Shown: in pieces, positions 23,151 to 33,354 of the stretch
Position numbering within the stretch: the first letter of the stretch is position 1
Layout of the letters: the number at the start of each line of letters is the position of its first letter
Assembly (NCBI GenBank): GCA_028278305.1
Contig: JANQEP010000030.1
Coordinates: 1 to 35,367, forward strand
Length of the DNA stretch: 35,367 nt
Direction of reading: 5' to 3'
Origin: Candidatus Gastranaerophilales bacterium
GTDB taxonomy: Bacteria > Cyanobacteriota > Vampirovibrionia > Gastranaerophilales > UBA9971
Notes under the pieces: model-generated
The model's database searches: none
What the model was told of the DNA's origin: nothing
What the model saw: the letters and a program-made list of their open reading frames with translations, nothing else
Position numbers and translations under genes: made by a program

Positions 23151-24734
23151 ATGAAATTAACCATAGGAAAGCAAATAGGATTAGGGTATGCGGTTTTAGT
23201 TTTATTAATGTTAATAATGTCGATTATAGGCTTTTTAAAATTCCGTGAAATAAGCCATTTAGAAAGAATTACAGAAAGAAATGTTAAAATGAATATTTTT
23301 TTCATTGGTAGAGAAATTGACCATTTGAACTGGATGCAGAGTCTTACCTCATCATTACTGGCTGACCGGGAATTTACAATTCAGACAGACCATACAAAAT
23401 GTTCCCTGGGAAAATGGCTTTACAGTGATGAAATAAAAAAGATAATAAATCCCGAGATAAAAAGATTATTACATGAAGTGGAAGATCCTCATGAAAAACT
23501 TCATGCATCTGCAATAAAGATAAAATCTATGGTAGAAAGCGGAAATAAAAGAGCCGCAATGGATGTATACCAAAAAGAAACCATTATCGCATTAAAGAAG
23601 GTCCAGTATAATTTAGAAAAAATCGGTGAAATGTATTCCGAATCAGCGGAAAACTCCATGATAGATTTAAATAACAGCGCTGAGCAGGGAAGAAACGTTA
23701 TTTTAATTGTAAGTATTCTTTCTGTACTGGCAGGAATAGCCCTGGCAATAATTATAGCAAGCAATATAATGAAAGAGCTTAATAAGGTTATAAACAACCT
23801 GGGAGAATCAGCAGGTCAGGTTACATCCGCTTCAGCCCAGCTCTCAGCCTCAAGCCAGCAGCTGGCTGAAGGCAGCTCAGAGCAGGCAGCTTCCATTGAG
23901 GAAACATCTTCCACTCTTGAAGAATCTTCATCAATGGTAAAGCAAAACACGGAAAATACAAAACAGGCGTCTGTCCTTGCGAAGCAGACAAAAGATTCCG
24001 CGAACAAGGGCAATGTTGAAATGCAGGAAATGATGCATTCAATGGATGATCTTAAAAAATCAAGCGGTGAGATAGCTAAAATCATTAAAGTCATTGATGA
24101 AATAGCTTTCCAAACAAATATACTTGCCCTTAACGCGGCAGTAGAAGCGGCAAGAGCCGGTGAAGCGGGACAGGGCTTCGCGGTGGTCGCGGAGGAAGTT
24201 AGAAACCTTGCCCAGAGAAGCGCACAGGCAGCAAAAGACACAGCAGGAATCATTGAAAGTAATATAAGCCTCTCAGAGCAGGGCAGTGAGGTTTCCCAGC
24301 GGGTAAACGAGTCTTTAAAAGAAATTAATGACAATGCCCAGAAAGTAAGCTATCTTCTCGATGAAATATCCGCAGCAAGCCAGGAGCAGGCTCAGGGCAT
24401 TGAGCAGATCAATAAGGCAATAACCCAGATGGAACAGGTTGTCCAGGAAAACGCCTCAACCGCCGAAGAGAGCGCTTCAGCCTCAGAAGAGCTGACTTCC
24501 CAGGCAGAATCAATGAAAGAAATAGTAAATTCACTTATTATTCTCGTAAAGGGAATAAATACAACCCAGGCAGCTTTATCAATAAGAAAAAATGAACCCG
24601 GCAGGATAGGTTCCGCCAATTATAGTCAATTAACAACACGCAGGGCGCCTTCAAATTATAAAAAAGGTAAAAATACAAAAATAGTAAACCCTGAAGATGT
24701 GATTCCTCTTGAGAATGACCTCTCAGATTTCTAA
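23151..24734 (+). CDS. Methyl-accepting chemotaxis protein with a CZB-like sensor domain between TM helices
   Basis: Transmembrane receptor of 527 residues: TM1 about 10-28, a sensor region about 35-180, TM2 about 182-203, then a signalling domain with the intact hairpin tip [20 protein letters not shown] and Gln/Glu-rich methylation helices. The sensor region contains DHLNW (H58), [10 protein letters not shown] (C84) and HEKLH (H114, H118), the 3His-1Cys pattern of CZB zinc-binding domains, here on the periplasmic side. No C-terminal CheR/CheB-tethering pentapeptide is seen (it ends ENDLSDF). Shine-Dalgarno AAAGGA. It lies between cheW and cheR in the operon. Confidence 0.93.
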   Translation: MKLTIGKQIGLGYAVLVLLMLIMSIIGFLKFREISHLERITERNVKMNIFFIGREIDHLNWMQSLTSSLLADREFTIQTDHTKCSLGKWLYSDEIKKIINPEIKRLLHEVEDPHEKLHASAIKIKSMVESGNKRAAMDVYQKETIIALKKVQYNLEKIGEMYSESAENSMIDLNNSAEQGRNVILIVSILSVLAGIALAIIIASNIMKELNKVINNLGESAGQVTSASAQLSASSQQLAEGSSEQAASIEETSSTLEESSSMVKQNTENTKQASVLAKQTKDSANKGNVEMQEMMHSMDDLKKSSGEIAKIIKVIDEIAFQTNILALNAAVEAARAGEAGQGFAVVAEEVRNLAQRSAQAAKDTAGIIESNISLSEQGSEVSQRVNESLKEINDNAQKVSYLLDEISAASQEQAQGIEQINKAITQMEQVVQENASTAEESASASEELTSQAESMKEIVNSLIILVKGINTTQAALSIRKNEPGRIGSANYSQLTTRRAPSNYKKGKNTKIVNPEDVIPLENDLSDF

Positions 24735-24744
24735 AGACGGTATC

Positions 24745-24779
24745 GGGTGCAGAAATGTGAGAACTCACATTTCTGCCCG
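24745..24779. terminator. Strong hairpin between receptor gene and cheR
   Basis: Perfect 13-bp arms GCAGAAATGTGAG/CTCACATTTCTGC with an AA loop, extended by CGGG/CCG. It is followed only by CTCTTTT, so it is either a weak attenuator that lowers cheR-cheD-cheB expression or an mRNA-stabilising or processing hairpin. Confidence 0.55.
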
Positions 24780-24801
24780 CTCTTTTAAGAGGAAATAACA
24801 T

Positions 24802-25620
24802 ATGAACAAACAAAATAAGCTCACCCAGGAACAATTTGAGAAATTTCGTGACCTGGTAAAAGAAAAGCTTGGAATTCACCTGAGCGAATCTAAAAAAGAA
24901 ATGGTCCAGTCAAAAGCCCTGAGGTTGATGAGGGAAGCACAGATTTCCTGTTTCGACGAGTATTATAAATTGATATGCAATGCCAAAAATAGTTACTGGG
25001 CTTCTTTTGTAGACCATATAACCATTCATAAAACAAACTTTTTCAGGGAGGATAACCATTTTAACTTTATCAGGGATAAAATACACAGCATAATGGATGC
25101 CAACCCGAGAATAGTCCGGAACAGGGAAATAAGAGTGTGGAGTTCAGCATGCTCAACGGGCGACGAAGCTTACACAATAGCAATGGTTCTCAAAGAATAT
25201 GTGCCGCCTGATATAAACATAAAAATCCTGGCAACTGACGTCAGCTCGCTTGTAATACAGGAAGCCCAGCAGGCAGAATATGTGCTTGACAGGGAAGACC
25301 TGATAAACCCTTATTTTCTGCAAAAATATTTTAAAAAAATCGGCAATATTTATAAAATCAAGGACGAAATAAAAAACCTGGTTACATTCAGGACTTTTAA
25401 CCTGATGGACAGCTTTCCTTTTAAAAACAACTTTGACATTATATTTTGCAGAAACGTAATGATTTATTTTAATCCTGAGGTGCAGGAAAAACTTATAAAA
25501 AAGTTCTATCATATCCTCACTCCGGGAGGTCTTCTGTTTATAGGGCACTCGGAGAGCCTGACACAAAGGCAGTATAAGTTTAAATACCTTCAGCCGACTA
25601 TTTATATAAATACTGGCTAA
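24802..25620 (+). CDS. cheR: Chemotaxis protein methyltransferase CheR
   Basis: SAM-dependent methyltransferase that methylates receptor glutamates, 272 residues. An N-terminal helical domain (about 1-70) is followed by the SAM-binding domain with IRVWSSACSTGDEAYTIAMV, ILATDVSS (acidic ligand) and the catalytic-region signature IIFCRNVMIYF, ending with GLLFIGHSESL. All family motifs are present. It is preceded by AAGAGGAAA and the strong intercistronic hairpin. It acts opposite CheB. Confidence 0.95.
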   Translation: MNKQNKLTQEQFEKFRDLVKEKLGIHLSESKKEMVQSKALRLMREAQISCFDEYYKLICNAKNSYWASFVDHITIHKTNFFREDNHFNFIRDKIHSIMDANPRIVRNREIRVWSSACSTGDEAYTIAMVLKEYVPPDINIKILATDVSSLVIQEAQQAEYVLDREDLINPYFLQKYFKKIGNIYKIKDEIKNLVTFRTFNLMDSFPFKNNFDIIFCRNVMIYFNPEVQEKLIKKFYHILTPGGLLFIGHSESLTQRQYKFKYLQPTIYINTG

Positions 25621-25657
25621 AAATTCTTACAAAGCAAATAAGTAACGGTAAAAATAT

Positions 25658-27197
<1,540 letters not shown>

Positions 27198-27448
27198 CTG
27201 GCGCGTTCTTCTGCCGACACCACGTTGATAGCTCCCGAAATGTCATTCCGAGGAAGCCTGCCCCGTGCTTGACATGGGGTGGGAATATGAGCAACGTCGC
27301 ATTAAGCTATAAATTTTAAGCTTTGACACGGGGTTCCACAGATTGCCACGGGCTCACAAATTGTCATTGAGCCCTCGCAATTTAAGAATATTTTAACCAC
27401 ACGAATGACAATTTAGGTGTTATCAACTAGTTAACCTGCCCATGTTCA
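27198..27448. repeat. Convergent spacer filled with GC-richer interspersed repeats
   Basis: No ORF. It holds a GTCATTCC segment, CCCCGTGCTTGACATGGGG and a later TTTGACACGGGG variant, and GTCATTGAGCCC, a pattern of short degenerate inverted repeats and higher GC than the flanks. It separates cheB from the minus-strand AbrB-like gene and gives no clear intrinsic terminator. Similar GTCATGCCTGACCCGG text occurs near 29593. Confidence 0.45.
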
Positions 27449-27607
27449 CTATTTATCTTTGGGTATTGGCTTTAATGTTATCTCTTTGCCATCGAATGTA
27501 AGCATTATTTTGTTTTTTCCCGGATTTAATTTCATAGTTTTTATGATTCCCTGAGGAATAATAATTCCCCATGAAGAACTTCCAAATTTAACAAACTTTT
27601 TTTCCAT
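27449..27607 (-). CDS. AbrB/MazE-like swapped-hairpin mini-protein
   Basis: 52-residue ORF reading MEKKFVKFGSSSWGIIIPQG then IIKTMKLNPG and ending ITLKPIPKDK. The pattern K-x-G-x-S-x-x-IxIPxxIxxxMxLxPG is that of AbrB/SpoVT/MazE swapped-hairpin DNA-binding domains (usual start of such proteins: VxKxGrS, then iPkeirexL). AAGGAG lies upstream. No toxin gene is adjacent, so it is a solo regulator or the antitoxin half of a lost pair. Too small for certainty about function. Confidence 0.7.
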   Translation of the reverse strand: MEKKFVKFGSSSWGIIIPQGIIKTMKLNPGKNKIMLTFDGKEITLKPIPKDK

Positions 27608-27774
27608 TTTTTATACAACTCCTTGATTAAATTAAAACAAGGAATTAATAAATAAGCATTTGGCAATACTAAAATAATTCTTTAATATATGTTTAAGAAT
27701 TGTTTATATTAATTTAAGTAAAGGATGCTTAGTAGCCGTTACAGTTTTATTACTTCATAAATTACCACTACCAA

Positions 27775-28629
27775 TTATTCTTTCATTCCGCCCAGCATAA
27801 TACCTTTTATAAAATATTTTTGCCCGAGTAAAAATACTCCTATTACCGGAATAACCGAAATTACAGCACATGCCATAAGTTGCCCCCACTCGGTAGTTTC
27901 CCGAAAACTTCCCTTAAAAACCGCAAGTCCTACGGGTAAAGTCCGCATACTATCGGAGTTAGTAACAATCAGGGGCCACATAAAGCTGTTCCAGGTAAGT
28001 ATAAACGTAAAAATTCCGAGTGTAGCAAGCGCCGGAAGCGCAAGAGGCAGGGCTATCTTAAAATATGTCTGCAGGGGATTGCACCCGTCAATTTTTGCGG
28101 CTTCTTCAAGCCCGGCTGGTAGCGTTTTAAACCATTGCCTCATAAGGAATATTCCAAACCCCCCGAATAAACCGGGAATTATCAAAGCCTGGTAAGTGTC
28201 TATCCAGTTTAATTCACGCATAATGAAAAATAAAGGGACGATATTTACCTGAGGAGGTATCATTGTTGTGGCAAGAAACAGAAGAAACAGGGGTTCTCTA
28301 TGCTTAAAGCTGATCCTTGCAAATGCATACCCTGCCATAGAAGCAATAAAAAGCTGTCCGGCTGTTGTTAAAACAGCAACAACAGCACTATTAAAAAAAT
28401 ACACAGCTACAGGTATTGATTTTGTTACTTCAACATAGTTTTTGATATATAAAGGATCAGGTATAACTTCAGGCGGATAGGAAAAAATTTGTTTCTGCTG
28501 CATAAGGGAAGTGATAAACATCCAGGCAAACGGCGCAAGCATAGATAATGCTCCGGCTGTAAGCAGAAAGTATACAAAGAATTTAGCCTGATTTACTCGT
28601 TTAATACCCATTTTTTCCTTGTTTTCCAT
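27775..28629 (-). CDS. Sugar ABC transporter permease, MalG type
   Basis: 284-residue CUT1-type inner-membrane permease with six TM segments (the first is FFVYFLLTAGALSMLAPFAW). The EAA loop is EEAAKIDGCNPLQTYFKIAL, and the C-terminus ends KYFIKGIMLGGMKE, the classic MalG-type ending. It overlaps the upstream MalF-type gene by 37 nt, so the two form a pair. The ATPase and binding protein are not adjacent, implying a shared MsmX/MalK-like ATPase elsewhere. Substrate unknown; a sugar or oligosaccharide is inferred from family. Confidence 0.92.
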   Translation of the reverse strand: MENKEKMGIKRVNQAKFFVYFLLTAGALSMLAPFAWMFITSLMQQKQIFSYPPEVIPDPLYIKNYVEVTKSIPVAVYFFNSAVVAVLTTAGQLFIASMAGYAFARISFKHREPLFLLFLATTMIPPQVNIVPLFFIMRELNWIDTYQALIIPGLFGGFGIFLMRQWFKTLPAGLEEAAKIDGCNPLQTYFKIALPLALPALATLGIFTFILTWNSFMWPLIVTNSDSMRTLPVGLAVFKGSFRETTEWGQLMACAVISVIPVIGVFLLGQKYFIKGIMLGGMKE

Positions 28630-29468
28630 TGAATTAGTGTTAATACCAGGATTATAATAAATAATATATACGCAATAGCTGATGCTTTGCCTATATTAAA
28701 GTATTCAAACGCCTGTTTGAAAAGCCAGTAAACCATTATCATGGTTGAATTTTCAGGTCCGCCTTCAGTCATAAGGTAAACCAGGTCAAATACCTGGAAA
28801 GATGATATAACAGTCATTATTGAGACAAAAAACAACGTAGGAGTTAAAAGAGGAAGGGTTATCAGAAAGAATTTCTTAATGCCTGCCGCCCCGTCTAATT
28901 TACAGGCTTCATTGACAGAATCCGGTATAGCCTGTAAGCCTGCAAGGAAAATTATCATATTATATCCGATATTTTTCCACACGCTTACTATTATCAGGGC
29001 AGGCATAGCGAATCTTTCGTCATAAAGCCATTTTATAGAGTCACCGACTCCTAATAGCCAGTTTAGTATTCCGTAATTAGGATCAAATATCCAGGTCCAT
29101 ACAATCGCAATAACGATCATGGGAGTGACGTAAGGCAAAAAATACGCGCTTTTGTAAAAACCTGTCCCTTTCCTATCCAGGGCATAAGCCAGTACCAGCG
29201 GGATTATTATGCTAAAAAGCGCTGTTGCAAAAGCATAATAAAATGTATTGAAGAGGACTTCATAGAAAATTTTACTGCGAAACAGTTCTGAATAATTGCG
29301 AATCCCTATGAATTCCGCAGGGCTGATTAAATTCCATTCCGTAAAACCGAGTGCGAAGGATATAAAAATCGGGACTATTATAAAAATAAATGTGCCTAAA
29401 AATGCAGGCAATATGAATAAAAATGCCCACCAGTAATTAGATGAAAATATATTTTTAAACTTATACAT
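28593..29468 (-). CDS. Sugar ABC transporter permease, MalF type
   Basis: 291-residue CUT1-type permease. The N-terminus is WWAFLFILPAFLGTFIFIIV (TM1), and the family motif FTEWNLISPAEFIGIRNYSE follows. The EAA loop is NEACKLDGAAGIKKFFLITLP, and YLMTEGGPENSTMIMVYW is typical of the subfamily. It is first in a two-gene operon with the MalG-type gene. It is a different paralogue from the orphan permease at 13415 (same length, low identity by eye). A CAGGT/ACCTG dyad lies about 28 nt upstream of its start. Confidence 0.92.
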   Translation of the reverse strand: MYKFKNIFSSNYWWAFLFILPAFLGTFIFIIVPIFISFALGFTEWNLISPAEFIGIRNYSELFRSKIFYEVLFNTFYYAFATALFSIIIPLVLAYALDRKGTGFYKSAYFLPYVTPMIVIAIVWTWIFDPNYGILNWLLGVGDSIKWLYDERFAMPALIIVSVWKNIGYNMIIFLAGLQAIPDSVNEACKLDGAAGIKKFFLITLPLLTPTLFFVSIMTVISSFQVFDLVYLMTEGGPENSTMIMVYWLFKQAFEYFNIGKASAIAYILFIIILVLTLIQWKTRKKWVLNE

Positions 29469-29494
29469 AAAATTTTTATATATTTGAATACTTT

Positions 29495-29513
29495 TCAGGT
29501 ACAGACAACCTGT
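29495..29513 (-). promoter_or_regulatory. Dyad in the permease-pair promoter
   Basis: Arms TCAGGT and ACCTGT flank 7 nt. On the minus strand this overlaps a -35-like TTGTCT, followed about 17 bp later by AT-rich -10 candidates (AAATAT/TATATA). The position fits a repressor operator for the sugar-permease operon. No regulator gene is adjacent. Confidence 0.4.
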
Positions 29514-29780
29514 ATAATTTTAGCTCAATATAAAATTTTCTACCAATCTCAAAAACTCCCAGGGTAATTCAGTTCTAGTTTTAAACTAATAATGTCATGC
29601 CTGACCCGGTTAACTTGACAAGCAAGTCCTTCGGCTAATATGTCGAAGGGTTTTTCATAGGTATAGCTTACTTTTCCGCCCTGTAATAAAAAGTTCGATC
29701 CCAGGTTATTTAAATATTATTTTTTGCTGCGTATTCCTGGTTTAACCTGGGCAGGGATAAAATAACCTTCCCGCTCCTGC
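29514..29780. other. Intergenic region, remnants of repeats
   Basis: No gene seen. It contains GTCATGCCTGACCCGGTTAA and CTTCGGCTAATATGTCGAAG segments resembling dispersed repeats, and a wide dyad of CCCAGGTTA (29700) and TAACCTGGG (29743). Confidence 0.4.
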
Positions 29781-29822
29781 TCTTTGCTCGATACTCTTGC
29801 GTATATTACGGCTTTTTTCATT
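29781..29822 (-). repeat. 42-bp direct repeat, copy 1
   Basis: Identical to 30199-30240 except for one base (CTTGCGTAT against CTTGAGTAT). It begins TCTTTGCTCGATACTCTTG and ends CGGCTTTTTTCATT. On the minus strand it starts at the stop codon of the coiled-coil ORF, so it is its 3' flank. Confidence 0.85.
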
Positions 29823-30183
29823 GCTTCATTGCTTTTAAATCAACAATATCTGCATAATTGCTTGCTGTTAAGCGCTCTACTGTTGTCATGTCCTTGCGTA
29901 GTGTTTTGACTTCGGTTTTGATAGATCCCTGTCCTTTTTTGAGCTCGTCAAGGCAGTCATCAATCGCATTAAAACGTTCGTCCTGAACTTCCCTAAGAAG
30001 CTTTATTTCTTCTCTTGTATTTTTGAATTCTTCCAGGGTTGTTTTTTTAAATTCATGTTGCTCTTCCTTGAGTCCATTAATATCGTCTTTGATACTTTTT
30101 AATTCTTCTGTTACTGATTTTTGAAATTCACTGTTTTTTTTAAGTTCTTCCAGTACTGATTTTTGAAATTCCTGATTATCCAT
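29818..30183 (-). CDS. Coiled-coil small protein
   Basis: 121-residue protein made almost entirely of charged heptad-like repeats. The first 25 residues contain two copies of an EFQKSVxEELK unit (NQEFQKSVLEELKKN and SEFQKSVTEELKSI), followed by KEEQHEFKKTTLEEFKNTRE and a C-terminal helix EVKTLRKDMTTVERLTASNY. No TM segment or signal. Such proteins occur near phage and mobile genes and as tail-like or structural helpers, but no function can be assigned. It is flanked by the 42-bp direct repeats, and a Shine-Dalgarno-like GGGAGAA precedes the ATG. Confidence 0.7.
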   Translation of the reverse strand: MDNQEFQKSVLEELKKNSEFQKSVTEELKSIKDDINGLKEEQHEFKKTTLEEFKNTREEIKLLREVQDERFNAIDDCLDELKKGQGSIKTEVKTLRKDMTTVERLTASNYADIVDLKAMKQ

Positions 30184-30198
30184 GATTATTCTCCCTGT

Positions 30199-30240
30199 TC
30201 TTTGCTCGATACTCTTGAGTATATTACGGCTTTTTTCATT
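30199..30240 (-). repeat. 42-bp direct repeat, copy 2
   Basis: Second copy of the repeat at 29781-29822, 418 bp away. It contains the hairpin ATACTC-TT-GAGTAT (weakened in copy 1). It overlaps the 3' end of a hydrophobic reading frame, just as copy 1 overlaps the 3' end of the coiled-coil ORF. Confidence 0.85.
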
Positions 30241-30382
30241 TTTTAATAAATTTATTGTAAATTTTTTTAAACATTGCTATAAGTGGTTTTTTGAAAATAA
30301 ATAGTAAGAACAGGGGGAATAATCCTGTAAACAAAGAAATTATGCCGATTATTCCATAGGCAACAATTTTTATTGCTATTGG
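30236..30382 (-). pseudogene. Hydrophobic small frame without clear start (gene remnant)
   Basis: The minus-strand frame reads IAIKIVAYGIIGIISLFTGL, then FPLFLLFIFKKPLIAMFKKI and YNKFIKK before TGA. There are one or two TM segments and a basic tail, but no ATG or Shine-Dalgarno site at its left edge, where a TAG closes the frame. Probably the 3' part of a small membrane-protein gene. Its stop codon lies in repeat copy 2. Confidence 0.4.
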
Positions 30383-30439
30383 CTAATATTTAAGCGGTAT
30401 ATTTTTCCAGGGGTTCATGTATTTCGTGATTCAGGTTGA

Positions 30440-30538
30440 TTAGTACCAACAGAAATTGCCGGGTTTAACGGTATAAAAGCTAAAGTTCTTTCACCATCTG
30501 AAACCGGTTAAGGTACAACCTTTCAGGTTACAGCTTAA
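30440..30538 (+). pseudogene. Remnant resembling the 3' end of a histidine-kinase gene
   Basis: The plus-strand frame reads LVPTEIAGFNGIKAKVLSPS, then ETG, TAA, GTTFQVTA and stop. The ETGxGTTFxV pattern resembles the last strand of a HATPase domain, with a CAA-to-TAA change producing the stop. It overlaps the 3' end of secA on the other strand by 4 nt. A TGA closes the frame upstream. No other part of a kinase is present. Confidence 0.35.
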
Positions 30539-33354
30539 ACTCTTGTTATACCTGAGCGGTCTTTACCGCAGCATTTCTTGAATTTTGAACCGCTTCCGCA
30601 GGGACAGGGGTCATTTCTTCCGATTTTATCACCTTTTTTAACAGGAGTATGCTCTTCAGAAATCGGGACGAAGTTCTCTGCGGCTTTTGCCAGATCAGTG
30701 TCTATAGGGGATTCAAATTCCTCATCACCCATATTTACAACCTGGATCTCAAATTTTGTCCTGAAAAGATGAGCCACGGTTTCTCTCTGGATTTCATGCA
30801 TCATATTATTGAACATATCAAAAGCTTCTCTTTTATATTCGATAAGCGGGTCTCTCTGTCCGTAAGCCCTTAAGCCTATACCTTCCCTGAGCATATCGTT
30901 ATTGTGAAGATGGTCAATCCACTTGCTGTCGATAATTCTAAGCAGCGTATCCCTTTCAAGGCTTCTCATTATGTTGTCAGGACCGCCGGGATTCTGGGTT
31001 TTAAATTCGCCCTGCTTGTTAATTTCTCTCACAACATTATTATGAAGCTCTACTATTGCTTTTTCATGTTCATTATAAGCCTCAATTGAAAGTGACTTAA
31101 TCTTTTCATAGATATCTTCATATTTCAAATCCCTTATATCCTCCGCGCTGAGCTTGCCTGAAAGCTGCGGGAACACTGAATGGATAGTTCTGACCAGGGA
31201 TTCAAGGTCTTCTTCAATATACTCGGCAGGGCGCATTTCCGGGTTAATATAGCCGCTGATCAGCCTTTCAATTTCTTTTTCTATCATATAGATAATATCC
31301 CGGTATACATTCTCGCCTTCGAGCACTTTTCTTCTCTGGGCGTAGAAAAGCTCCCTTTGCTGGTTCATAACATCATCAAACTGAAGAACCTGTTTTCTTA
31401 TGTCAAAGTGATAAGTTTCAACTTTTTTCTGTGCGGAAGCTATGCTTCTGCTAACTATCGGGGCTTCAATAGCTGTATCTTCTTCTATTTTAAGCATTTC
31501 CATCATGTTATACAGCTTTTCACCGCCGAATATGCGCATCAGGTTATCTTCCAGAGAAAGGAAAAATCTTGTTGAGCCGGGGTCGCCCTGTCTTGCAGCG
31601 CGACCTCTCAACTGATTATCAATACGTCTTGATTCGTGTCTTTCTGTGCCTATTACCATTAACCCGCCGGCTTCCACGACCCTCTGATGCTCATGGCGGG
31701 TTATTTCATATGCCTCATCAAGAGCTTCCTGTTTTCTTTCTTCATATTCCTCAACTGTCAGCCGGTCTTTATTTACACCGGATAACATCTCTTTTGCGAG
31801 GAACTCCGGGTTTCCGCCAAGTATAATGTCTGTTCCTCTTCCGGCCATGTTGGTTGCAATGGTAATTGCACCGTATCTTCCCGCCTGGGCAATTATGTTA
31901 GCCTCTTTTTCATGGTGTTTTGCGTTTAAGACACTATGTTTCAAGCCTTTTTTTGACAGAAGTTTTGATAGAAGTTCTGATTTCTCAATGCTTATGGTGC
32001 CGACCAGAATTGGTCTGCCTTTTGCGTGTTCTTCCTCAATTTCCTCTACCACTGACTTGTATTTTTGAATTTCTGTTTTATATACAACATCAGGGAGATC
32101 TCCTCTGATATCCTTTTTATTTGTTGAAACTGAAGTGACCTCGAGATTATAAATCTTGCCGAATTCGGCTTCCTCAGTCATTGCTGTACCGGTCATGCCT
32201 GCCAGTTTAGGGTAAATCCTGAACAGGTTCTGGAATGTAATACTTGCCAGGGTCTGGCTTTCATCCTGGATTTTAACGCCTTCTTTTGCCTCAACAGCCT
32301 GATGAATTCCGTCACTCCAGCGTCTTCCATCCATCAGTCTTCCGGTAAACTCGTCAACAATCACCACCTGCCCGTCTTTTATAACATAATCGGTATCTTT
32401 ATGGAAAAGCTCCTTTGCTTTCAGAGCATTCAGGACATAATGAGCAAGCATAGTCGATGGATCGAATATATCATTAACGCCAAGGAGTTCCTGAGCTTTG
32501 TCTATGCCCGGCTCGTGAAGAATCACGTTTTTGTTTTTCTCTTCTACTTCGTAATCAACATCCTTTACAAGTTTAGGAGCGATATTTGCCATTGTTTTAT
32601 ATGTTTCAGCGGATTTTTCAAGTCTGCCGCTGATAATAAGGGGAGTTCTTGCCTCGTCTATCAGGATACTGTCGACTTCGTCGATAATTGCATAGTTATA
32701 AGGTCTTTGAAGACACTGGTCAAGGCTTCCTGCCATATTATCGCGTAAATAATCAAACCCGAATTCGTTATTAGTGCCGTATGTAATATCAACAGCATAT
32801 GCCTGTTTTTTTTCCTCGAAATTCAGCTTGTTGCCGCCGGCTAAAATAACGCCTACATCAAGACCCAGGAATTTATAAATACGCCCCATCCATTCACTGT
32901 CACGTTTTGCCAGGTAATCGTTAACTGTAACTATATGTACACCCTTTCCGGTAAGTGCGTTAAGATAAGCAGGCAGTGTAGCTACAAGTGTTTTACCCTC
33001 ACCGGTTCTCATTTCCGCTATTTGCCCCCGGTGCAGGATGATTCCGCCCATTAACTGGACGTCAAAATGACGCATGTTAAGTGTTCTTTTTCCCGCTTCC
33101 CTTACTACTGCAAAAGCTTCGGGAAGAACCGACTCAAGGACTTCTCCTTCAAGTTCCCTGTCCCGGGCGGGATCAGACGATGTTTTCCTGTTAAGGATAA
33201 TATTTCTGAACTCATTGGTTTTTTCCCTGAGCTCATCGTCTGAAAGATTAATGATTTCCGGTTCAAGGCTGTTTATATAATCAACTGTGGGCTGTATTTG
33301 TTTTAATTTTCTTTCGTTTGGGTTTCCGAACAATTTTATTAAATATTCAATCAT
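30535..33354 (-). CDS. secA: Preprotein translocase ATPase SecA
   Basis: Motor ATPase of the Sec pathway at the inner membrane. From the ATG at 33354 it has 939 residues; a TTG at 33390 would add 12, but MIEYLIKLFGNPNERKLKQI is the usual SecA start and GGAATAAAAG lies before it. Walker A is MRTGEGKT; the DEAD-type box is IDEVDSILIDEARTPLIISG; the nucleotide-binding domain 2 motif is ATNMAGRGTDIILGG. The helical scaffold ends in the zinc/SecB-binding tail GRNDPCPCGSGSKFKKCCGK with all Cys intact. Monocistronic, with no canonical SecA leader (secM) seen. Confidence 0.97.
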   Translation of the reverse strand: MIEYLIKLFGNPNERKLKQIQPTVDYINSLEPEIINLSDDELREKTNEFRNIILNRKTSSDPARDRELEGEVLESVLPEAFAVVREAGKRTLNMRHFDVQLMGGIILHRGQIAEMRTGEGKTLVATLPAYLNALTGKGVHIVTVNDYLAKRDSEWMGRIYKFLGLDVGVILAGGNKLNFEEKKQAYAVDITYGTNNEFGFDYLRDNMAGSLDQCLQRPYNYAIIDEVDSILIDEARTPLIISGRLEKSAETYKTMANIAPKLVKDVDYEVEEKNKNVILHEPGIDKAQELLGVNDIFDPSTMLAHYVLNALKAKELFHKDTDYVIKDGQVVIVDEFTGRLMDGRRWSDGIHQAVEAKEGVKIQDESQTLASITFQNLFRIYPKLAGMTGTAMTEEAEFGKIYNLEVTSVSTNKKDIRGDLPDVVYKTEIQKYKSVVEEIEEEHAKGRPILVGTISIEKSELLSKLLSKKGLKHSVLNAKHHEKEANIIAQAGRYGAITIATNMAGRGTDIILGGNPEFLAKEMLSGVNKDRLTVEEYEERKQEALDEAYEITRHEHQRVVEAGGLMVIGTERHESRRIDNQLRGRAARQGDPGSTRFFLSLEDNLMRIFGGEKLYNMMEMLKIEEDTAIEAPIVSRSIASAQKKVETYHFDIRKQVLQFDDVMNQQRELFYAQRRKVLEGENVYRDIIYMIEKEIERLISGYINPEMRPAEYIEEDLESLVRTIHSVFPQLSGKLSAEDIRDLKYEDIYEKIKSLSIEAYNEHEKAIVELHNNVVREINKQGEFKTQNPGGPDNIMRSLERDTLLRIIDSKWIDHLHNNDMLREGIGLRAYGQRDPLIEYKREAFDMFNNMMHEIQRETVAHLFRTKFEIQVVNMGDEEFESPIDTDLAKAAENFVPISEEHTPVKKGDKIGRNDPCPCGSGSKFKKCCGKDRSGITRV

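Noticed and set aside
23816-24334. 172-codon antisense frame opposite the chemoreceptor gene
   Set aside because: The plus-strand receptor is unmistakable (signalling hairpin present). The antisense frame is low-complexity Ser/Ala-rich, a shadow of helical repeats.
27198-27448. Possible CRISPR or structured RNA in the repeat-rich spacer
   Set aside because: Repeats are irregular, few and of unequal spacing; no constant repeat/spacer pattern and no cas genes.
29781-30240. Integron attC sites
   Set aside because: The 42-bp repeats lack the RYYYAAC/GTTRRRY core pairs and no integrase is seen; only the gene-plus-repeat layout is similar.
32302-32748. 148-codon plus-strand frame inside secA
   Set aside because: secA motifs on the other strand are complete; the frame has no recognisable features.
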